DNA from: Spirogloea muscicola
Lineage: Eukaryota; Streptophyta; Zygnematophyceae; Spirogloeales; Spirogloeaceae
Length of the DNA stretch: 24,699 bases
NCBI GenBank assembly: GCA_009602725.1
Contig: WELB01000151.1
Span: forward strand, 220,346-245,044
Direction of reading: 5' to 3'
Part shown: positions 17,399 to 24,699 of the stretch, one piece after another
Layout: every line of letters begins with the position of its first letter
Position numbering within the stretch: the stretch's first letter is position 1
Made by a program: the position numbers and the translations under genes
Notes under the pieces: generated by a model
Database searches by the model: none
Seen by the model: the letters and a program-made list of their open reading frames with translations, nothing else
Told to the model about the DNA's origin: nothing

Positions 17399-17905
17399 GG
17401 AGAAGAAAGTGCTCGCCCATTGAGAATAGGGGCTGGAACAACCAGCCCGAAAAAGAATGAACAGAGTACGAGAAGGGGGCCAGGGGAAGCGCTAAGTAAC
17501 AGAAACAAAGCTGCTACGAGACACTCAGTAACCCCTGCTAAGCAACCGCAGATCAGAGATCCTGGGCTCCTGGAAGTGAGAAAGTGCTCGCCCATTGAGA
17601 ATAGGGGCTGGAACAACCAGCCCGAAAAAGAATGAACAGAGTACGAGAAGAGAAGAGAAGGTGCTCGCCCATTGAGAAGAGGGGCTGGCAAAGCCAACCC
17701 AAAAAGAATGGACAATGTTCACAGGGGAAGAAGATGCTGGGCTCCTGGAAGTGGGTCCCCNTACGAAGGGGGCCAGGGGAAGCGCTAAGTAACAGAAACA
17801 AAGCTGCTACGAGACACTCAGTAACCCCTGCTAAGCAGCCGCAGATCAGAGATGCTGGGCTCCTGAGGAAGTGGGTCCCCTGGCCAGAGCCAGAGGCAGC
17901 AGCGG
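17399..17905 (-). mobile_element. Tandem cluster of short LINE 3' ends (copies F-I)
   Basis: Successive minus-orientation units start with the 3' terminal GAAAGTGCTCGCCCATTGAG at about 17405, 17580 and 17660, each truncated at a different 5' point. A fourth unit (from 17762) lacks its 3' end. F (17465-17576) and I (17762-17875) are almost identical over the GGGGGCCAGGGGAAGCGC to GAAGTG stretch, which suggests recent duplication or an assembly effect. The single ambiguous base at 17761 sits at the H/I joint. Confidence 0.7.
17761..17761. other. Ambiguous base N at a repeat joint
   Basis: The only N in the window falls between GGGTCCCC and TACGAAGG. The surrounding sequence is repeated, so this is a likely assembly weak point rather than biology. 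Confidence 0.9.
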
Positions 17906-18285
17906 GGGACCCACTTCCAGGACCCTAGCCTCTCTGATTTGCGGCTGCTTAGCAGGGGTTACTGAGTAATTTGTAGCTGCTTTCTTTCTTTGTGTGCTTT
18001 GGTTTCTTAGCGCTTCCTCTGGCTTCCTCTGGCCCCCTTCTCGTTCTTTGTTCATTCTTTTTTGGGCTGGCTTGTCCAGCCCATATTCTCAATGGGCGAG
18101 CCCTTCTCCCTTTCTTCTCGGGCCTCCAAGCCTTGTTCATCATTCTCGGGCTGGACTTTCACAGCCACTGCCTTCGAGTTGGAAGAGCTGTTGTTTCCAC
18201 GCGCGCCTTTATTTTCCACGCGAGCACTTTCTTCTACTCTTTCTTCTTTATTTTCATGCGCACCGCGAGCCTTCTCTCTCCACTA
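17905..18285 (+). mobile_element. LINE 3' fragment (copy J), plus orientation
   Basis: It starts GGGGACCCACTTCC, the complement of the end of copy I, and continues through CTGATTTGCGGCTGCTTAGC, the stop of the LINE frame, and a 3' UTR with hairpins at about 18064 and 18148. It ends in a GAGCACTTTCTTC-type tail. Copies I and J are head-to-head; J and K are tail-to-tail. Confidence 0.7.
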
Positions 18286-18287
18286 AA

Positions 18288-18365
18288 GAAGAAAGTGCTC
18301 GCCCATTGAGGATAGGGGCTGGAAAAGCCAGCCCAAAAAAGAATGAACAGAATACGAGAACTCGA
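18288..18365 (-). mobile_element. Last LINE 3' fragment (copy K), next to HAT1
   Basis: AAGAAAGTGCTCGCCCATTG, the hairpin GGGGCTGGAAAAGCCAGCCC and AGAATGAACAGAATACGAG form the minus-strand 3' cassette. The transposon nest ends here. The HAT1 start codon candidate is about 60 bp downstream. Confidence 0.75.
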
Positions 18366-18425
18366 AGAGTCTCTGCATCACTTCCAGCAGAGACCATGTG
18401 TGTCACCCCACCGCTGCTCGTCGCC

Positions 18426-21190
18426 ATGACCGCCCCCGCCACGCCACCCGCCGCCAAGCGTCGCCGCGTCCCCCTGCCGACGGTGCCTGCGGAGCCGGCT
18501 GCGGCTGCGGCCGCCCCCATCTCCTTGCGCCTCGGTGCTCATGCCTTCCCTTCCCTCCGCACCGCGCGCCTCTCTCGCGTGCGACCCGTCTCTCGGCCCC
18601 CTGCGGCCACTTGACCTTGATCCCAGCCCTTTGTTGTGCGTAGTGTCCGCCGCGGAGGACCTCGCGGACAGCTCCGCTTCGGGGGCGTGCTTTTCCGCTG
18701 CCTTCACGCACCAGCTCGGCGACGAGCAGGACGGCTCGTCACCCATCTCCAAGGATCTGAAGGTCCATTCAGCCCGTTGCCTGCCTCATGCACTCGTCCT
18801 GGCAACGACGGCTTCCGGGGTTGCATGACGCGAGGTGGTATCGCTCATACTCCTGGACTGTGGTCGTGGAACTAGAGCGTGGATTACGAAACATGAGTGT
18901 TGAGGCTGGTGTTACGAGAATCATGGCTGCTGGACCTTCCCGTGAGCGTGGCAGGTCGATGTCTGGATCATGCGGCCTCCTTCTTGACCTACATCTCAGT
19001 GCACCTGGCGAAGTCATCCGCGGTCAGCTTCTGCCATTGAAGTGCTCAATGTGGCACTTAGCTGCTTTCTCGACGTAGCTGCTCGCTGTACCTCCTTTCC
19101 TCTGTAATTTCGTATTGTTGGGCACTTGAAGCATCTATTAGCCAGGTACATCTGATCTGTTGTCCTGCCAAAGCCCTTCAAATCTAATTGCTACTCGATG
19201 TGTTGTCATCGTTCGTACCAACCACAGTTGCGTGCATCGGATGGAAAGAAGGCTATTCGACAAGCTCACAAGGTTTTGAAGGTATTTGCCAACTGCATCT
19301 GCCACTCACTCAGAGTACACACAGTCAGAAGGCCACTCATAAACAGCACGTACTAGGGGGTGCATTGCTCGAGGTTTCGGAATCAACAATAAGAGATGAT
19401 CCTTTTGACATATACCCATGACCGTTGCTGTGGTATATGTGGCAGGCGCATTTTCCTGCTGGGTATGTGGAAGATCTCGAGGATTTTAGGAGGGCACTTT
19501 CCAACGAACAGTCTGCCACAAGGTGACAACACGATGCAGCAATACACTGCGTCAAGTTTGATAGTCACATGGCTTAAACTGTCATGAAGCAACCTGGAGT
19601 GTGCAAAAGTACAGATGTTTACTGCCAACCTATGGCTGTTGACAGACAGTTGCTTCACGAGCATGCGGAGGTAGTGACAGAGTGGCAGCAAGCCCCCATC
19701 CCTTCAGTGACTTCCAGCAATGGAGAACGTGTACACATGCGGAAATGTCAGGTATGACTGCTTAACTTGTTGGCTGTAATTTACTCTCCTAGTTGCAATT
19801 GACATCCATCACTTGTTGTGGTATGGCATTGCCACAGTCATGCATTTTTCAATGTATCAGCACAGGTCTGACCAAGCAGTAAATCGTATCACCACATTGC
19901 CCGTTGCAGCCTGCAACATGACATCCAACTGGTGCTTGCTATACTTTGGTAGGTCAGCTGCTTAAAGTGGATTTGACAGCACCAGGAACGGTGAAGTGGC
20001 ACAATCGTATGCAGCCCCTTGTGGAGTTCTTCATTGATGGTGCGTGCACAGTCTCTTCAGCCGAGATTGACAATTTCAAAGCTTAACTCCAACTTCTACA
20101 GGTCACTTTTCATCATCTCCATATGCTATCCTGCATTCACTTATTACCTATGAGGGTCACTCAGCAACAGTTCACCTGACCGTGGTGCTCCAGGAGGCAG
20201 TCAGTTGGACCTAGAAGATCAGAATTGGGACCTCTATATTGTGACTGAAGAGCATCAGGATGAGCAATTTGCCGTGGCCGGATTCTGCACTGTGTATAAT
20301 TTTTTCAAGTATCCAGATAACACGCGACTGCGTGTCAGCCAGGTGAATGCTCTGTCAGCAAGCTATGCAAAGAGCCCTGCTTGCTTGTCTGCACGTGTTA
20401 GTAGCATGTGCTAGTAGCTGACAAGAAGAATGAGATGAGCAAGTGGGTGCAGGTGCTGGTGCTGCCCCCCTATCAGGGTAGAGGCCACGGGCGGCGGTTG
20501 TTGGAGACTGTTTGTGAAGCGGCAGTGGCTAGCAACTGCCATGAAGTTACAGTGGAAGACCCAACTGATGACTTCCAGACCCTGCGGGAAACAGTAGACG
20601 TGCAGAGGCTCCTCAACTTTCCCCCTGTTGTGGCAGCTATCTCGTCAACCGTTGACAAGGCACATGCACTGGAAAGTCAAGCTAGGGCTGAGAGCAGTGA
20701 TTGTGGTGTACCAAGCTGCTCATTCAACCTTGCAGCAGGTTCAGAGCTTGAAGTTGCGGCCCGCAAAGGGTTGAAGATAAGTCCCAAGCAGCTCCAGCGA
20801 TGCTGGGAGGTGCTGCTTTATCTGCGGACTAGTGACCAAGATAGCCAACTCAGATGTCAATGGCGCAGCATGGTCACGAAGCGCTTATATGCTGAGGAGT
20901 TTGGTGGACAACGGATTCAGAAGACGGCCTACCAAAAGCGAGTATTCGATATTGACCTTCATCGTGACAAGGTCATGTTTATCATGACTAGATTTAGGAA
21001 GCAGGACACTGCACTCGGGAACGATACAGGTGATGATGACCTTAGTGCGGCTACAGCTGAGACTACCAGCGAAGAGCAGATGCTAGCAATAAAAGAGGGG
21101 CTGAAGCAACTAGTCAGTCACCGATTGCAGCAAGTAGTCCATATTGCTAGCAAGGTGAAGCCACAGGCTTTGCAAAAGGACTCTCCCTAG
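18426..21190 (+). CDS. HAT1: Histone acetyltransferase type B catalytic subunit
   Basis: HAT1 acetylates free histone H4 (K5/K12 in known systems) before chromatin assembly. The GNAT core is in the last exons: AGFCTVYNFFKYPDNTRLRV, then VLVLPPYQGRGHG, the acetyl-CoA motif A (Q-x-x-G-x-G), and VTVEDPTDDFQTLRETVDV, whose VEDP holds the expected catalytic Glu. Exons I can phase: 19446-19522, 19646-19751, 19958-20039, 20194-20342 and 20453-21190 (stop), all GT-AG with matching phases. An exon ending at 19373 (HKQHVLGGALLE) is likely. FTHQLGDEQDG at 18690-18722 matches the conserved N-terminal HAT1 motif; its exon probably ends at 18762. The start at 18426 (MTAPATPPAAKRRRV, a possible nuclear signal) is a guess, since its frame does not join the FTHQ frame without an intron I could not place. 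The 18763-19313 exons are unresolved. A TGTAA lies 239 bp after the stop. Confidence 0.9.
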
Positions 21191-21428
21191 CTGAGCTTCA
21201 TTCCAGTCTAATTTGCCTTTCGAGCTTGGCTCCTTGCATTGTTGCAGACAACTGCTAGGGGACATTTTTAATGGCAAATTGCAAGAGGCAGCAGCATTGA
21301 GGGTTAGTCACTACATGGTTGACAATGCTGTTGCCATACATGTATACACAAGGTGACAGTGGATGTCTAACCCGTGAATCTTGTCAAAGCTGGTTGGCTT
21401 GCCCCAGATAACACAACTAACTTGTTAT

Positions 21429-21433
21429 TGTAA
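21429..21433 (+). terminator. TGTAA poly(A)-type signal for HAT1
   Basis: TGTAA, the usual chlorophyte poly(A) signal, lies 239 bp after the HAT1 stop. A second copy is at 21591-21595. Which is used cannot be told from sequence. Confidence 0.45.
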
Positions 21434-22015
21434 CATTTTGACATTTGGGTTGTCAATACATCTGGCTAAAAGTGAAGGGACTTGTGAAGCGTGAAAACTT
21501 CCAGATTGTGGCCGTTTAGCAAGAAGCGCAGCATACTTGGTGGGCCAGTAAGGATAACGGTTGCTCTTCTGCCCACTTTGACATCCTACATGTAAAGCCG
21601 TGGGATCGCTGTTCCTTGCCTAACTACTACTTGGCTACCGATGTGGCTATACAGGCATGATCAAAGGTCTTGTAAACAAAGGCTGCCATGGTAGCGCATT
21701 GCTACAGGCAATTTACCTGTTGACTCGTTAGTGCTAAGGTGCCACCCTATGACTTAATATGATCACGTCATACACATCGATGCTAGCTTGCCTTATCTGT
21801 ACCAACTACTGTATAGGTTCTAACCATAGTACAGACCTACTATGTAATAAGTGAATAGCCCGATCTTCATTGTTAACTTGCCCACATAAAACGCGCAGTG
21901 AAAGGCTTGTTACCGGTTACTGCTGCTACAGGATGCAGAAGCCCTACCTTCAAGAGACTGTCATGTGAGTTGCTACACACAGTACTGTCATGGTTTGAGA
22001 GTTCAACCGAACCAC

Positions 22016-22020
22016 TTACA
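22016..22020 (-). terminator. TGTAA poly(A)-type signal for the GDT1-like gene
   Basis: TTACA on the plus strand reads TGTAA on the minus strand, 40 bp beyond the stop codon of the GDT1-like gene. The sequence and spacing suit a green-algal poly(A) signal. Confidence 0.45.
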
Positions 22021-22059
22021 CTTGGACAAGAAGCACGTGGCAAGTGACTGTTGTGATTT

Positions 22060-24480
22060 CTAAGCGAGTTCAGGATTGTAAGATGAGTGGATTGCAAAGC
22101 CAAGAAATAGTAATCCTCCTACTGTGGCGACCGTGCGCTGGGAGATGCGGAGGGCAAGCAAGCGGCCACCTATAACTGCTATGCTTGTGCACTCCACATG
22201 ACCCAATATGGCTCCTATTGTCACCCCCACTGCATTCTTGTGCGCCGCCAGCTGGAGGAGCAAGTGTGCTGAGTATCAGTGCCACTCTTCAAGCAGAGTG
22301 CTTGCAGGTGTCACAGAAGAGCGGTGTTCATAAGACACAGAGCCTCAGACAAACAGGTATTGCGCAAATTAAATGTCTACGTAGCCAGAAAATACATGGT
22401 CTTCCTTGTCACTAGGGCACGAACCCTTCATCTGCCAGCTGATAGCTCACCGCGATTGTAGCTATCTGACTGCGATCACCCCACTCGGCTAGAAAAGTCA
22501 GGATGAATGCCTGTAAAGGCAGCAGCACAACAACCTGTTAGTCTCCTGCAATATTGGTCAGGTGGTCTGTAGAAGTTGTTGCATTCAAGCCCCAATCGCA
22601 TATGCAGACCTTAATATCTGAGATGGACAAAATCGATTGATATGCATTAGAGTCATGGTATCTGATGAGCAGGCATCAGCATATTTGCTGGGGCAAACCT
22701 CAAGAAAGATTGGTGTAAGAAAGCGCGAGAGCAAGCGGCGAACTCGTGACTTGGACTGACCCCCTTCCAGCTTCTCCTCCACCTGCATATACCCCACCCA
22801 TCAGCACAGTAATTACTATGGTGTTCTCTCAGCAACACGCCGACTTGGTTTCCCGATTTTCAGCCAGATAAGGCTTTGGCTTTGACTGGAGCAATCTCTC
22901 TGTTCTGCTGTGTGAGAGCTACTTCTGTGACTTGTGGGGATGAAACAGGTTCTTCACAGTATATGTCCAAAAGCTCTATCATCTAGGAATGAAGAGCGAC
23001 TGGCCATGCACGACAGCAGTAATTTGACGTAGTTTACCTCTTCAAGCTCCTTTTGTTGCGTGTCTGAAGTACTCTTTGCTCTCCAAGCAATGTAGAGAAG
23101 TCGGAGGCCAAAGAACGTGTACAACACTGGTGCAAGGACGACATCATGTGAGGCCCTTCTCCATCTTGAGAGATTATGAAGTGTGGCCATCAAGAAACCT
23201 AAGCAGATAAATGATCATGCTGCTGGTACATTGGCATGCTCTACTTAAATTAAGATCACGCAGAGTCTAACAAACACAAGCGCAGAAGAAGTCAGTGCCT
23301 GTTGCAGCGCTGTTGGTAGCCTTCCGTGAAATCAGGTTGGGCACTATCAAGCCCAACCCTGTGGACAAAACCTGCATAGCAGATGCAATGAGCAGAGGAG
23401 GTTTCATAACAACGGACAGCTTGGCAGCTATGCATCGTCAAGCTGCCCAAGGAAGGTAGCACTCTGATTCTCCATACCTCATCAGCAATAGATCGCAATT
23501 CCTGGCCGACTACTGGCATGCACAAGTGCATGAAAAGTGTCCGATGCTGGTCAGAGATGCTCAGGGCCAGCACAGCCTTTGAAACCTACCGTCATGATAG
23601 CCAGTGCACTGAGAGCACCAGCAAGGACGATGCTGCGGGGGTGGCGCATAGCCATGAGGGCCGCGATAATGAACGTCTCATCTCCAATCTGCATGCCACC
23701 ATATCACGTAGGAACATGAGGTGAGCAGCGGTGTGAAGGAGACCGATGATTGCAATGAGGTAGCTGGAAGCAAGCTCGTAGAGGCCAGCAAGTGGCTGTA
23801 CGCGCATTGGCAGTGGCACCAACGTGCTCCGGCTCCTAGACTGAGGAGGCTGAAGATGAGCACCGATGCTAGGGCACATGCTGTTATAACAGGCCTCCTA
23901 ACTAACATCAGAACGTTCACACTTGATCACACTCGGCCTGTCAAAACATGGAGGTAATTGTAATTGTGCATCTGAGCCACTTGCCTCAGACACCAGGATC
24001 ATGGACATGCTGGAGACCAAGGCGTCCACGAGGCCAGTCTGCAGGTCCTGGAAGGACCGGAAGGCGAGCGTCCGGTTGACGTCACGTGCGCCCCAGCCGT
24101 CGGCATCCTCTGCTGCTTTCTGAGCGCCCACTTCCACCTGTGACTGCACGCCCAGAAAGCCGTACGAAGTCAAGGCAGACGGACACGAAGTGAATAAAGT
24201 GCACGAGGCACTACTTGAATGCAGCTTCAGTGTCCTTACATCGACTGGGTGAGGAAGGTCGCGAGACAGAGGCGGAGAGGGTGGCCCCGCTCACCTTGTC
24301 CAGGGCAGCATTGGCGCCGTCCTGCCCACCCCCCCGCCCGTCCCATGCCTGCGCACACACAGAGCCTGCCGCACATCGGGACCAGCACCGGGGAGCAGCC
24401 GCTTGCGAGGAGCGCTGGAGCTCGGCCACAGCCGCAAAGCTCCTCGGGACCGCCTCCAGGCGCGATCTTATCCAGCGCAC
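22060..24480 (-). CDS. GDT1/TMEM165-family cation transporter (GDT1-like, PML3 type)
   Basis: The UPF0016/GDT1 family are membrane Mn2+/Ca2+ transporters, in plants and animals often in the Golgi. Eight exons on the minus strand, in order: 24480-24295 (tentative start, MRWIRSRLEA), 24143-23985 (or from 24137), 23688-23590, 23371-23299, 23126-23038, 22782-22699, 22510-22451, 22251-22060 (stop). The phases fit throughout, giving about 313 residues against ~300 usual. The first signature E-x-G-D is IGDETFIIAALMAMRHPRS, its Glu ending exon 2; the second is FLAEWGDRSQIATIA in exon 7. VPNLISRKATNSAAT, LYTFFGLRLLYIAWR and RISQRTVATVGGLLFLGF are strongly plant-like. Introns 2 and 4 begin with GC. The first exon is the least certain part; I see no strong signal peptide there. 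It converges with HAT1. Confidence 0.9.
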
Positions 24481-24699
24481 TGCTCCGCTTGGGGCGCAGT
24501 GCAGGGCTGGCCGCCAATCCAGAGAGCGGCTGCAGTGCGCGGCCGGAGCTCAGGCCTCGCGACGGCGGCTCACGGGCGCGACCCCGACGGTACGCTGCGT
24601 GCCGAGCGCGCGGGAAGCGCGGCTCGGCCAGCAGCGGGCGGCGGATCGGCCCGCCTCGCCGAGGGTGTGGGGGGTGGAGCCCGCGCTACAGCCGAGGGC

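Larger units (their letters stand above)
21191..22059. other. Intergenic region between convergent genes
   Basis: No coding frame with recognisable content is present. The base composition is lower in GC than the transposon nest. It should hold the 3' UTRs of HAT1 (from the left) and the GDT1-like gene (from the right), with candidate poly(A) signals on both strands. I see no transposon landmark here. Confidence 0.7.

Noticed and set aside
21220-22000. A further small gene between HAT1 and the GDT1-like gene
   Set aside because: No frame shows recognised content or plausible splice structure. The stretch fits two 3' UTRs and spacer.
1-24699. CRISPR arrays, bacterial operons, tRNA or rRNA genes
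   Set aside because: No regularly spaced repeats with unique spacers, no Shine-Dalgarno-led gene strings and no cloverleaf or rRNA core sequence were seen. Spliced genes show the DNA is eukaryotic.

Overview
The window is nuclear DNA of a eukaryote, most likely a green alga of the Trebouxiophyceae (Coccomyxa/Chlorella type). Four things point there: two intron-rich genes whose proteins resemble plant/algal HAT1 and plant GDT1-like (PML3-type) proteins; TGTAA poly(A)-type signals; a moderately high GC content; and a nest of Ty3/gypsy chromoviruses and non-LTR retrotransposon 3' ends. There are no bacterial operons, no CRISPR array and no RNA gene that I could support.

Layout. Positions 1-18365 are a dense transposon nest. 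Element 1 (1-2479, +) is a chromovirus with the end of its 5' LTR, an initiator-tRNA-Met-type primer site, gag, a large internal deletion of pol, a chromodomain remnant and a broken 3' LTR. It abuts an LTR in the opposite orientation (2480-3842, -) that is split by a LINE 3' fragment. Next come a protease remnant of a third, diverged element (3845-4330, -), unrecognised sequence with a 15-bp tandem repeat, a solo LTR (5081-5945, +), and an imperfect palindrome of LTR-like arms (6630-7470). Element 2 (7583-13889, +) is the most complete chromovirus: gag, CCHC knuckle, protease, RT, RNase H, integrase, chromodomain, polypurine tract and a 954-bp 3' LTR. It is broken by many frameshifts and lacks a 5' LTR. 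LTR-like debris (about 14040-14715) leads into a pile of 5'-truncated non-LTR retrotransposon copies in both orientations (14725-18365), marked by a recurring GGGCTGG/CCAGCCC hairpin.

From 18426 the sequence turns genic. HAT1 (about 18426-21190, +) encodes the catalytic subunit of a type B histone acetyltransferase, which acetylates newly made histone H4. It converges on a GDT1/TMEM165-family cation transporter gene (22060-24480, -), for which I could place eight exons. The two are separated by about 870 bp of 3' flanking sequence. They are functionally unrelated neighbours. The junction is notable because the HAT1 start lies only about 60 bp from the last LINE fragment.

I found no clearly new biological system. 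The most interesting points are the repeated tail-to-tail and head-to-head LINE junctions and their shared hairpin, two GC-AG introns in the GDT1-like gene, a frame break at the HAT1 N-terminus, and the conserved U3 hairpin and CTG-rich start region shared by several LTR families. Domain and family calls come from sequence memory, not from searches.
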